Positions 48,402-56,438 of a stretch of DNA of 64,000 nucleotides are shown one piece after another; positions within the stretch are counted from its first letter, which is position 1; each line of letters opens with the position of its first letter. A program made the translations under genes and the position numbers. Origin of the DNA: Nitrospirota bacterium (GTDB taxonomy: Bacteria; Nitrospirota; Thermodesulfovibrionia; Thermodesulfovibrionales; UBA9159); NCBI GenBank assembly GCA_021790195.1, contig JAJYIF010000001.1, positions 124,001-188,000 of the forward strand. Direction: 5' to 3'. The notes under the pieces were generated by a model. The model was given only the letters and a program-made list of their open reading frames with translations, did not search any database and was not told where the DNA came from.

Positions 48402-49517
48402 CTATTTGATCGCCATTTCCGTAACCGCCCGCGTCATCTCGGACGAGAGAGAAAAGGCGGTGTTGATCTTGCCGCTGTCAAAAAAGAACACCCCGTCGCT
48501 TCCTTCGTTATAGCTGTTTGAGGACCAGACGATTTCCTTGCTTTTCCTGTCGAAGATCAGGGCGGAAAAGTCGACCCTTGGAACGCCGAGGGGGCCCTGA
48601 TAATCCTCGTAATCAAAAACGTATCCCGCAACGATCAGGTCCACGTTGAGAGTGTTGAAAATGACGTCCGCATTGGTCAGGGAAAGACCCTGCTCCAGGA
48701 TGACCCTGTACTGAAGCAGCTTCTGTCTTATAAGACCTATGTCTTTCACGTCGAGGTTCTTGAATTTCGTAAGATAGTCCATAAACATCAGCTGCATCAT
48801 ATCTCCGGCATATCTCCTCTGGCTCCTGTTATAAAACGGCAGGACGGCCACAGAGTATTTCTCGGATGCGCTCAGCTCGGGCGAGCGGTATGACACCTTC
48901 GGCCTGAACCTCTTCGAAAACGATCCAGGTGACTTCCCCGTATGCGAGAGGGTCGCGGCGAGGGAATTAATAAGGGTCTGGAGCGCATTCTCGCGAAGGA
49001 CCGCAGGGCTCTCGATAAGCCCGAGCTCTAGGAACCCGGGAGAATCATCCCCTGACAGCCCGGTCCCGTCCATCCATAGGACCCTTGGGGACGGCCCTGT
49101 CGAGACCAGACGCGAGACCATGGAGATCCTGGGCGGCGTTGTCACGTTATAAAGTTCCAGTTCTGTTATAAGCACAGCATCGACGCCAATCTCTTTCTTG
49201 AAGGCCTTCGCGGTCTCCTCGTCTATGCCCCCGACGTAACGTACCCTGCGCTCCGCCATAAAATCCTCAAGACTCTTTTCGTCGATAACGGACAGGCCCG
49301 CCTCCTCCAGTTTCTTGATAATAGATTCCCTCATCTCCTTCAACGGAGCCGGGCTCATGCTCATGTTCTCTATCGGAAAAACAGCCACCCTTAAATCCTT
49401 TCCCTTCAAAATACCCTCGCTCGTGCCGGCGACCCTCAGATCAGCGCACCCGGCAAGGACGGCGAGAGCAACGACCAAAGCCAAGACCTTACATAAAGAG
49501 TTTATCGATGAGGTCAT
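48402..49517 (-). CDS. CsgG/FlgO-like lipoprotein with two tandem domains
   Basis: 371 residues. Signal peptide ends in LAVLAGC (lipobox). Two similar alpha/beta units follow: about 40-150 (LRVAVFPIENMSMSPAPLKE, GIDEETAKAFKKEIGVDAVL) and about 235-360 (YSVAVLPFYNRSQRRYAGDM, LNVDLIVAGYVFDYEDYQ), like the TolB/CsgG N-terminal fold. CsgG itself forms an outer-membrane secretion pore; this protein lacks an obvious barrel hairpin, so pore formation is not shown. The start overlaps the end of the upstream lipoprotein gene by 29 bases. Confidence 0.78.
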   Translation of the reverse strand: MTSSINSLCKVLALVVALAVLAGCADLRVAGTSEGILKGKDLRVAVFPIENMSMSPAPLKEMRESIIKKLEEAGLSVIDEKSLEDFMAERRVRYVGGIDEETAKAFKKEIGVDAVLITELELYNVTTPPRISMVSRLVSTGPSPRVLWMDGTGLSGDDSPGFLELGLIESPAVLRENALQTLINSLAATLSHTGKSPGSFSKRFRPKVSYRSPELSASEKYSVAVLPFYNRSQRRYAGDMMQLMFMDYLTKFKNLDVKDIGLIRQKLLQYRVILEQGLSLTNADVIFNTLNVDLIVAGYVFDYEDYQGPLGVPRVDFSALIFDRKSKEIVWSSNSYNEGSDGVFFFDSGKINTAFSLSSEMTRAVTEMAIK

Positions 49518-50115
49518 TGGCGGCCTTCACTGTAATATCGTTCATCGGCTTGCCTCCGCCTCCAAAAAGGCGGTCCCAGAAGCTGATACCGCCTTCCGTG
49601 GCAGATGCCGACCACACAACCCTGCCTGTTTCCGTTTCAATCATTTGCAGGCTAAGCGATATCACGTTTGAAGAGGAGTTCCCTGACCTCACCTCTCCGT
49701 ATTCCTTGAGGACCCCCAGGATCACCGCATTGGCTGAAATCGCACCCGCGATCTTCTTGATCTCCTCCGTTGTAGGCGTCGCGGGAGTCGTCGTACCCGA
49801 CCTCAGGATCCCGCGGGTCACCTCTCCTGTAGGGATGACATAGACGGCACCCGTGGCCTGAAGCAAATTCATGAACACGTCCCTCACCCTTTCAGCGGCC
49901 GACTGGTCCCTCGTAAGGTTTGTGAAGGGAAGCACGGCAACGGTCTTGATGGCTCCAAAATCCATATTAGGGTCTTTGTAGACATCCGTGGCCCCCTTGA
50001 CTGAGGCGCATGAAGCGAGGCAAGCGACTACGATGATTGATAAGATCCTGGTCAACGATGTTTTCACGACTACCCTTTGAATAGTTTTTACTTTAGCAAT
50101 TATATAATTTATCAT
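49489..50115 (-). CDS. CsgG/GNA1162-like lipoprotein
   Basis: 208 residues from ATG 50115, which has GGAGGG eight bases upstream; ATG 50136 is less well supported. The signal peptide ends in VACLASC. The sequence KTVAVLPFTNLTRDQSAAER and the later VSLSLQMIETETGRVVWSAS pattern fit the DUF799/GNA1162 and CsgG-like lipoproteins. Together with its neighbour it may form a lipoprotein complex in the outer membrane. It follows the barrel gene by 51 bases. Confidence 0.78.
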   Translation of the reverse strand: MINYIIAKVKTIQRVVVKTSLTRILSIIVVACLASCASVKGATDVYKDPNMDFGAIKTVAVLPFTNLTRDQSAAERVRDVFMNLLQATGAVYVIPTGEVTRGILRSGTTTPATPTTEEIKKIAGAISANAVILGVLKEYGEVRSGNSSSNVISLSLQMIETETGRVVWSASATEGGISFWDRLFGGGGKPMNDITVKAANDLIDKLFM

Positions 50116-50166
50116 ATTTGCGTCCCTCCGTTCCATATGTCGTATGTGGCCTCCCTAGAATGATCC

Positions 50167-52353
50167 TCACAGCAGCACCCTCAGCGTTCCCGTAAGGATA
50201 TTAGAATTAGACGACTGCACTATTGAGCTCGAAGTAAGACGCAGATACGTGATCTGCAAGGTAGTTTTTTCGCTTATTTTCCAGGTCAGGCTAGGACTCA
50301 GCGTTCTATCCTTCGAGTTGGTATCGGACCTGAAATTGTCGTTATACAGGAAATTCAACTGAAGGGACCCGTCCGGAAAAGGCGACCAGTTTATGCCGTA
50401 ATTGCTGAGATAGTAGGATTTCGCGCCGGTCTGGTGAACGACCCCGAATTCCGCGACGATGTAAACGGTCTCAAACGGCCTGTAGGTTGCGCCCGCGTCG
50501 AACCTGTCGAAGAGTGTATGGTCGGTCCCCTCTATGCCCGGCCCAGTCCTCGATGTATTATTCAGGGAATAATTAAGGTTCAGGGTCACGGTCCTGTGAG
50601 GAACGGCTGTCGCGCCAAGGACAGCGGTGGTGCTTGTATTTTTTACCCCTTTGTCATCGGTGTTGGAGCTCCAGCCCACGGAGGCGTTGGCGTTTATCCC
50701 CCTGTACAACTCCGCAGAATTATTGAGTACGACGGCGTTGCTGTCATTTGTCCTTCCCGGCAACTGCGATATCTGCCCGCTGTAAACAAGGGTATGGCGC
50801 AATGTCCTGAAGGGAACAGCGGTAACGGACGCAGAATAGATATAGTCAACTCTCGAACCGTTTATGTCGTACCCGTCGTTGCGCGAAAAACGGGCCATGC
50901 CTGAGAAGACGCGGCTGAAGGTATGGGCGGCGGTAAGTCCGTTGGAAATGGTATACCTCGTAAAAGAGGAGGCGCCGGTCCCGCTGGAGTTCGTCAAGTA
51001 GAGAGAGAAGTCATAATAGAGGGAGGGCACATCCAGAATCTTCGTCCTGACGTTCATATTGTAAAGGTGGTTGATCTGCGTGTTCGTCCCGCTCACCTGG
51101 GAGGCGGGCTTCTTGATAAAGGTCTGGAACTCGGTGACAAAGATGTCCGGGAAATTCGTTGCGCCTTCGATCCCTGTCGAAAGCGGCTTTACGACGACCT
51201 TCATGTACCGTGTCGTCACGTTCGGAAAGTTAAGATCGAAGCGGTTCTGGAAAGGGCCGAAGGGGGCCGAGGACAGGCTCTGGAAGAAAGTCCAGTTCTG
51301 GTTGTCCGAGCTTATATAGATGTCCCAGGAGAAGGAGCTCGCTATCTGGGCAGGGAGCGCCCTGTCGACCCAGACGTAGAGCTCGTTGACCTCGGTGGCA
51401 TTGAAGAAATCGACCCCTATGTTCCTCGGCCTTGTATCTCCACCCACTATCGGGGGCAGTCCTATGTTTATGCCGCTGCTCGCCGTCAGATTGCCGTCTA
51501 TCAGCGCCGGGTTTGCGGAAAGGGCGCCCTGAATCGGCAGGTCCGTAATGAGCGACAGGCCGGCGAAGGGAAAGAGCTGCACGCCCACGAAGCCTTTGCC
51601 GCTCTGGGAAGTGTCCGTCGTGCGCAGGGCGAACGAATAGTTTGCGTTGACGAAGACCCTGTTGAAGAAGACGTTAGAATATGTAGCGATGGCGTTGTGC
51701 AGATAGGACGTGACATCGAGGTCGTTTAGCTTGTCTCTGAGGTCGTTGTAAGTGAGCTGGTAGTTCAGATCGAGCCCCCTCATCGCTGTATACTTCGAGC
51801 TCAGGAGAAGGTTGTCGTTCGTGATGTCCTGGAGTTCATGGGCCTTGTCGAAGGTGTTTGTGTTCGTATATTGGACATTGAGGGTCGGGAGTCCCTCCGG
51901 TCTCCATCCCAGCCTTGCGTGATAGTCCTCATTTACAAGGGTGGAGCTAGGAGAGCCGGAGGCTGTGGTCTTCTCTTCCCTCCTGTTATAGCCCGCCATG
52001 ACATTATAGAGCCTTGTGTTCAACTGCAGGTCGGCGTACGGGTTTATGGTGGTGTCAGTAGACTTTATCCTTGAATTCGTCGTGTTCAGCGTTGCCTGGT
52101 CCCACTCAAAAATCCCTCCGGCCAGAAGCCGCAGGTTTGGGAATATGGATTTATCAAGGGTCAGGTTATACTTCTGGTCGAAATCATGCGAGTTGAGCTT
52201 GGTCGTATTCCCCGATGAGTCTGTGGTCTTGCTGTCAAAAATAGAGTAGTCCAATTCTATAAGCCCGCCGATCGAATCGGCGAGAGCCCCGCCTGCCGAC
52301 ACATGTAAAAAAAAAAGTGAAAAAATGATTAAAAAGGCGAGGCGCTTCTTCAT
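50167..52353 (-). CDS. Large outer-membrane beta-barrel protein with discoidin-like insert
   Basis: 728 residues with a signal peptide (FLIIFSLFFLHVSAGGALAD). The rest is alternating amphipathic beta-strands with aromatic ends, such as LNVQYTNTNTFDK, LTLNLNYSLNN and FLYNDNF, ending in a beta-signal-like TLRVLL. Residues about 310-415 differ and resemble an F5/8-type C (discoidin-like) domain (FFNATEVNELYVWVDRALPA, SWDIYISSDNQNWTFFQSL, RYMKVVVKPL). Being between the YncE gene and the lipoproteins in a cytochrome operon, it could be a porin of a porin-cytochrome conduit or the exit channel for the filament. The barrel is clear; the function is inferred. Confidence 0.8.
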   Translation of the reverse strand: MKKRLAFLIIFSLFFLHVSAGGALADSIGGLIELDYSIFDSKTTDSSGNTTKLNSHDFDQKYNLTLDKSIFPNLRLLAGGIFEWDQATLNTTNSRIKSTDTTINPYADLQLNTRLYNVMAGYNRREEKTTASGSPSSTLVNEDYHARLGWRPEGLPTLNVQYTNTNTFDKAHELQDITNDNLLLSSKYTAMRGLDLNYQLTYNDLRDKLNDLDVTSYLHNAIATYSNVFFNRVFVNANYSFALRTTDTSQSGKGFVGVQLFPFAGLSLITDLPIQGALSANPALIDGNLTASSGINIGLPPIVGGDTRPRNIGVDFFNATEVNELYVWVDRALPAQIASSFSWDIYISSDNQNWTFFQSLSSAPFGPFQNRFDLNFPNVTTRYMKVVVKPLSTGIEGATNFPDIFVTEFQTFIKKPASQVSGTNTQINHLYNMNVRTKILDVPSLYYDFSLYLTNSSGTGASSFTRYTISNGLTAAHTFSRVFSGMARFSRNDGYDINGSRVDYIYSASVTAVPFRTLRHTLVYSGQISQLPGRTNDSNAVVLNNSAELYRGINANASVGWSSNTDDKGVKNTSTTAVLGATAVPHRTVTLNLNYSLNNTSRTGPGIEGTDHTLFDRFDAGATYRPFETVYIVAEFGVVHQTGAKSYYLSNYGINWSPFPDGSLQLNFLYNDNFRSDTNSKDRTLSPSLTWKISEKTTLQITYLRLTSSSIVQSSNSNILTGTLRVLL

Positions 52354-52363
52354 ATCGGCGCCC

Positions 52364-53833
52364 TTATCTCTCTCCCATAAGGGTCACCCAATAAGGGTCT
52401 TCCCCCACATCGAACCTGCCGAGGACCTTCTTGCTCGTAAGGTTCAGGACACTGATGGTGTCCCGGCCCACAACATACAGATTGTTCTCGTCGCCGTCTA
52501 TAGTCATATAAGTAGTACCTTGTCCGGACTTCATGAAATCCATGGGCAGAAGAGAAAATGGGTCATAAATATCTATAGTATCGGAATCCTTTCTTCCGAT
52601 ATAGATAAAATCCGACTGCGTATCGACCTTGATCGCCGTCACCCCAAAGCCAAGATATACCTTGTTCAGGACCGACAGGGAGGCTGGGTCGATCACGGAC
52701 ATATAGGGAGAAAACTGGTGTATCACGTACAGCCTGTCCCCTTTCCTGTTAAACTGACCTCTGAGCGGCATCGATTCCGTCCCGATCGTTGTGACGACCG
52801 CCTTGTTCCCGATATCTATTACCGTGATCGAATTGGAAAGCATATTGAAAACATAAGCCCTCTTGCCGTCGGGCGATATCAGGATAGAGTTGGGTCCGTT
52901 GCCCACACTTATCCTGTTCGTCTCCATGTAGGAGGCGGTGTCTATCACGCTGACGGTATTCGATCCCGAGTCTACGCAGAGGAGAGTGCGTCCGTCAGGG
53001 GTAAGCGCCAGCTCCTGCGGACTGTCGCCGACGGTAAGTCTCACCCGCTGGATAACGTCCTGGGTTATGACGTCGCTGACCTGGATCGTGTCGTCGCCCG
53101 AAAGAGCGGTATAGAGCCTCCTCGCCCTCTGGTCCAGGGCCATTCCCTTTGGGCTGCTCCTTGTCGCCATGACCCCGACCGCCTGGATCCCTTTTTTATC
53201 GAACACCGTGACATTGTTCTGTCCCGGATTGCTTACAAACCCGAGGACTCCCGTGACGGGTTTCCCCGGTATAAAGACACTGAAGACCGGACTGAAACTG
53301 AACTCGTCCTTTACCGACTGCGCGTACTTGAAATTCATATTCAGGAGAAGGGCCTTTTGTTTAGAGATCTGAAACGGCGACTCGATCTTTACCGGCGCCT
53401 CGGGTGTCGCCATCGCCGACTCGCCCTCTTCGCCCTGAAGGAATGCCTTGCCCGTCTTGAAAAACAGTCCCGAGTAGCTGCCGGGCGGCAGGACGCCGCT
53501 CGCGACAAGCCTCTGTCTCGGTTCCTGCTCCCACTTAAACTCCTTAACATAAAGGTTCAGAGGATATTCGCTCCCGTCCGTCTTGACTGCAGAGACACTT
53601 TCGATAAAAAACCTGAGTCTCTGGGCCTCCTGGGGTATCGGCTGGAGATAGACATAGACCTCGCCGTCCTCCTCAAGCGGGGGCTTCACAGACAAGGGCT
53701 TTGCCTCGCAGGCCGAAAGAAACAAAAGCGCAAGCGGAACAAGAACTGCGGCCTTCGACAATAATTTTTTATAATTTAATGCGCCTCGTATTGCCAATCT
53801 TTTCTGTGCCGGACAACCGGATCTTCTTTTCAT
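52364..53833 (-). CDS. YncE-like beta-propeller lipoprotein with DUF4382-like N-terminus
   Basis: 489 residues from ATG 53833; ATG 53869 is alternative. A hydrophobic segment ends in LLFLSAC (lipobox). The N-terminal domain (about 45-180, GEVYVYLQPIPQEAQRLRFF, LPPGSYSGLFFKTGKAFL) resembles DUF4382-like beta-sandwiches. The C-terminal part is a seven-bladed YncE-type propeller with repeats VIDTASYMETNRISVGNGPN and ILISPDGKRAYVFNMLSNSI. A sigma-70-like promoter lies between it and the omcS terminator. First gene of the eight-gene operon; barrel gene follows at ten bases. Confidence 0.82.
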   Translation of the reverse strand: MKRRSGCPAQKRLAIRGALNYKKLLSKAAVLVPLALLFLSACEAKPLSVKPPLEEDGEVYVYLQPIPQEAQRLRFFIESVSAVKTDGSEYPLNLYVKEFKWEQEPRQRLVASGVLPPGSYSGLFFKTGKAFLQGEEGESAMATPEAPVKIESPFQISKQKALLLNMNFKYAQSVKDEFSFSPVFSVFIPGKPVTGVLGFVSNPGQNNVTVFDKKGIQAVGVMATRSSPKGMALDQRARRLYTALSGDDTIQVSDVITQDVIQRVRLTVGDSPQELALTPDGRTLLCVDSGSNTVSVIDTASYMETNRISVGNGPNSILISPDGKRAYVFNMLSNSITVIDIGNKAVVTTIGTESMPLRGQFNRKGDRLYVIHQFSPYMSVIDPASLSVLNKVYLGFGVTAIKVDTQSDFIYIGRKDSDTIDIYDPFSLLPMDFMKSGQGTTYMTIDGDENNLYVVGRDTISVLNLTSKKVLGRFDVGEDPYWVTLMGER

Positions 53834-53840
53834 TAAACCA

Positions 53841-53869
53841 ATCTTATCCGATATTCTCCCCTGTTTCAA
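53841..53869 (-). promoter_or_regulatory. Probable sigma-70 promoter of the eight-gene operon
   Basis: TTGAAA (plus-strand 53864-53869) and TAAGAT (53841-53846) are 17 bases apart on the minus strand. Transcription would start about one base before the ATG at 53833, suggesting a leaderless mRNA. Confidence 0.5.
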
Positions 53870-53891
53870 GAATCACATCAAGAATAACGGG

Positions 53892-53922
53892 AAAAAGGAA
53901 GGCCGGCATTTGCCGGCCTTCC
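53892..53922 (-). terminator. Strong rho-independent terminator behind omcS
   Basis: Eleven-base arms GGAAGGCCGGC (53897-53907) and GCCGGCCTTCC (53912-53922) surround a four-base loop, followed on the minus strand by TTTTT (53892-53896). It separates the omcS transcript from the YncE operon. Confidence 0.9.
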
Positions 53923-53957
53923 CTCATGAGACCACACAAAAGATATTGGAGGGGAAA

Positions 53958-55346
53958 TTAGTCTTTTGCGTGGCACTTGTTGCAGAGCTGTCTCTGATAG
54001 GTCGCGTATATTGTCGCGGGCCTCTCATAGAAAGATCTCTGCACCTGGGCCTGGGTATAACCCATGTTGTACTGTCCGCCCTGCGCCTCTGTGGTGGCGG
54101 CGTCGATGCCCGGATATATGCCGCCGAGGGTGAGGAATTCAGCGCCGGTGTTCCACCTTGTGGACTGCGGCCATGCAGATGCATGCGCCCTGTGGCAGGA
54201 GAGGCACATCACGTTTGTGTTGTTGCCCGGAGTCGGTCCCTGTGTCTTGGACCCGTCATTCACTGCATCAGCGGCAAGAGCTGCATAGTTTGTCTGATTA
54301 AGCGTGAGGTTCTCCTCATACGGAACCATGGAGGTGTATGAAGTCGCCTGGGTGCCTGTCAGATTGCCGGAATATACATAGGCGTTGTACTTCTGTGCTA
54401 TGCTTACGCCGTTTGCATCCGTATTGTCGAGAGAAGCAGCCGCGTCGTTTCCGGTCGGGTGCTCAAGCGTTGTCGGGTAGTTCGGGTTGTGGATCTGGGT
54501 GTGGCAGTTTGCGCACCACTCGGACATACCGCTTCCATATGCGACCCTGGTGTCTGTAGTGGCCTCAGACCTGTTGTAGGTCGAAGGCGCAAAGGCAAAA
54601 GGAGAAGGGTTCGTAAACGCCAAGCCCATTCCCGCAACTGAATCAGGCTCATAACCGACGCCTGCGAGGAGTCTGTAAACGCCGACCGCCTCACCGGCTC
54701 CGCCGTTTCCGTTGGTTGTCGGCAGTTCGGTCCCATAAGAACCGGAGCCGATGATCGGGCCGACGTTCGTGCCGATAGCGGACACAACAGACTGGTAGCT
54801 GCTGTTGATCCTGTATTTGCCGTGGGGATCATGGCAGCTAGAGCAATAAAGGTTCGCTACCGGGTATGTCCCGCCCGGGGCCGTGGTGTAGGCTGACTGG
54901 GCAGTCAGACCGAAGTCTGCAGCAACGATGTTATGGCCGTGGAAGTTGCCCGGGTTGGAAACAGGCGAACCATAGGAGGTCGTCGCGCTCGTCGTGAGCT
55001 TCAGCCATGAGAAGTCTCCGCCCGGGGTCATGTCGCCGGGTACGAAGCCCGCAGCCGGCGTGCCTGTCGAGGACAGGATGTGATAGCCGCTGAAGGAGGT
55101 GTTGCTTGCGTGGCAGTTAAGACAGGTCGAGCTCTGGTCGCTGCCTTTCAAAAGATAAGTATGACCGTTGAACTGGACCGCGCCGCCGGTAGTTGATACG
55201 GCGGTGTTGTGCAATGAGTTGTGCATGGTGTGGCATCCTTCGCAATACGCGACGCCGCCGTCATGGTATGCATAGGCAGAGCCCGCAAACCCGAGGGCCA
55301 GAACCGCAACTGCGATGATGACCAAACTTGCTTTTAATCCTTTCAT
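53958..55346 (-). CDS. omcS: OmcS-type hexahaem cytochrome, extracellular nanowire subunit
   Basis: 462 residues with GGAGGAAAGAA before the ATG. Signal peptide ends AGSAYA; mature protein begins YHDGGVAYCEGCHTMHNS. Six CxxCH motifs lie at Cys35, 75, 168, 278, 381 and 455. The sequence matches G. sulfurreducens OmcS, recalled from memory, along its whole length: GDFSWLK, TTAPGGTYP, CSSCHDPHGKYR, STYNRSEATTDTRVAYG, MSEWCANCHTQIHN, CLSCHRAHAS and the end RQLCNKCHAKD. OmcS subunits polymerise into filaments in which stacked haems conduct electrons over micrometres; the C-terminal haem contacts the next subunit. The conserved spacing supports the same filament here. It follows an NHL gene and is closed by a strong terminator, so high expression is expected. 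Confidence 0.95.
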   Translation of the reverse strand: MKGLKASLVIIAVAVLALGFAGSAYAYHDGGVAYCEGCHTMHNSLHNTAVSTTGGAVQFNGHTYLLKGSDQSSTCLNCHASNTSFSGYHILSSTGTPAAGFVPGDMTPGGDFSWLKLTTSATTSYGSPVSNPGNFHGHNIVAADFGLTAQSAYTTAPGGTYPVANLYCSSCHDPHGKYRINSSYQSVVSAIGTNVGPIIGSGSYGTELPTTNGNGGAGEAVGVYRLLAGVGYEPDSVAGMGLAFTNPSPFAFAPSTYNRSEATTDTRVAYGSGMSEWCANCHTQIHNPNYPTTLEHPTGNDAAASLDNTDANGVSIAQKYNAYVYSGNLTGTQATSYTSMVPYEENLTLNQTNYAALAADAVNDGSKTQGPTPGNNTNVMCLSCHRAHASAWPQSTRWNTGAEFLTLGGIYPGIDAATTEAQGGQYNMGYTQAQVQRSFYERPATIYATYQRQLCNKCHAKD

Positions 55347-55366
55347 TTCTTTCCTCCATTACTCTG

Positions 55367-55406
55367 AATCCTCTATTTAAGGATTGCTTTCACCGGCAAG
55401 GCCGGT
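55367..55406 (-). promoter_or_regulatory. Structured leader upstream of omcS
   Basis: Two hairpins are encoded between the NHL stop and the omcS start: ACCGG/CCGGT around CAAGG (55392-55406) and AATCCT/AGGATT around a seven-base loop (55367-55385). The second ends 20 bases before the ATG. GCAATC words flank the first. It matches no known class: the GEMM-type riboswitch known upstream of some Geobacter cytochromes is not recognisable here. Confidence 0.45.
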
Positions 55407-55481
55407 TTCCTGCGAAATAAAGATTGCCTTTGAGTTGCTCCTTCTCCTTCTGTGATCACCTCCTTCTCACCCCTCCAAACT

Positions 55482-56438
55482 CTATTCATAATTGATCCCG
55501 AAAACGCTGACTCCCCTGTTCATGCTCTGGGTCACATAAAGTTTTCCGTCCTGATACGCGATCTCCTTAGGAGCGATTAGCTCGCCGGGACCGAGACCCC
55601 TCTGGCTGAATTGTGTGATGAATCTATAGTCCTTATCGAAGACAAGCACTGCGGACTTGAGCACATCCGCCACGTAAAGGTTCCCCTTGTCGTCCTCCGT
55701 GATCCCTGAAATGACGTTAAATTTCCCAGGCGCGCCGCCCTTCTGACCGAAGGCGGCCAGCTTCCCGTCGGGAGAATACTTGAATGCTTTGAAAACCACC
55801 GGGACCGTAAACAGCATGTTCCCGTCCTTGTCAAGACTGAAACCTGAGATCTCGATGTCGTATCTCTTCTTACCTTCGAGGTTAAGGACGGAGAATAGGT
55901 CATAACTCTTCTCAAAGAGTCCTTTGGAGTCGGCCAGGACCACCCTCATGGAGCCTTTGTCCACCAAGTAGATATGCCCGCCGCGGTAAAGTATCTCGGT
56001 CGGCCTGAACTCCTTTTCAAGTCCCGCCGGGAGGTTCCTGATATTTATCCTGGAAACCAGCTCACCCCTGAAGTTGGCCAGCAGCACGGAGTATTTCGAA
56101 TGATAGTCATAAGAGAGGACAAGGATGTTGCCTTTGTCGTCGAGCGTCACATCATAAATAATGCCGAGACTGTTGTCATCGCCGAAGGTATAGACTTCCA
56201 TGCCTTCCTGGTTGAAGATCCTCACCGAATTGTCCGCTACATCGGTTACGTAGATCTCCCCCATCTTGTTGTCCGTAAAGACGTTGACCCAGCCATAGGG
56301 CACAACGCCGCTGAAGTTGGAAAGGCTATAGAGATAAGATGTGCGGACGTTTTCCGCCTCGGCACTAGCGCAAAAGGCTGTCAGGACAAGAGCGAGAGCT
56401 GCGGAAACTGCAGGATGCTTTTTTAGTGTGCTTCTCAT
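55482..56438 (-). CDS. Secreted NHL-repeat beta-propeller protein upstream of omcS
   Basis: 318 residues; AAGGAAG precedes the ATG. Signal peptide LALVLTAFCASAEAE. Six NHL blades with patterns such as GWVNVFTDNKMGEIYVTDVA and GITEDDKGNLYVADVLKSAV. It is followed by omcS after 135 bases and is probably in the same transcript. NHL genes beside omcS, as I recall, also occur in Geobacter, so a role in filament assembly or anchoring is plausible but unproven. A sigma-54-like site overlaps its upstream region. Confidence 0.87.
   Translation of the reverse strand: MRSTLKKHPAVSAALALVLTAFCASAEAENVRTSYLYSLSNFSGVVPYGWVNVFTDNKMGEIYVTDVADNSVRIFNQEGMEVYTFGDDNSLGIIYDVTLDDKGNILVLSYDYHSKYSVLLANFRGELVSRINIRNLPAGLEKEFRPTEILYRGGHIYLVDKGSMRVVLADSKGLFEKSYDLFSVLNLEGKKRYDIEISGFSLDKDGNMLFTVPVVFKAFKYSPDGKLAAFGQKGGAPGKFNVISGITEDDKGNLYVADVLKSAVLVFDKDYRFITQFSQRGLGPGELIAPKEIAYQDGKLYVTQSMNRGVSVFGINYE

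Noticed and set aside
52325-53764. Long plus-strand frame over the YncE-like gene
   Set aside because: Antisense shadow of a convincing lipoprotein gene; composition is basic and has no domain.
55347-55481. GEMM/cyclic dinucleotide riboswitch before omcS
   Set aside because: I looked for the GCAAAGCC-type core and the paired stems and did not find them; only two simple hairpins are present.
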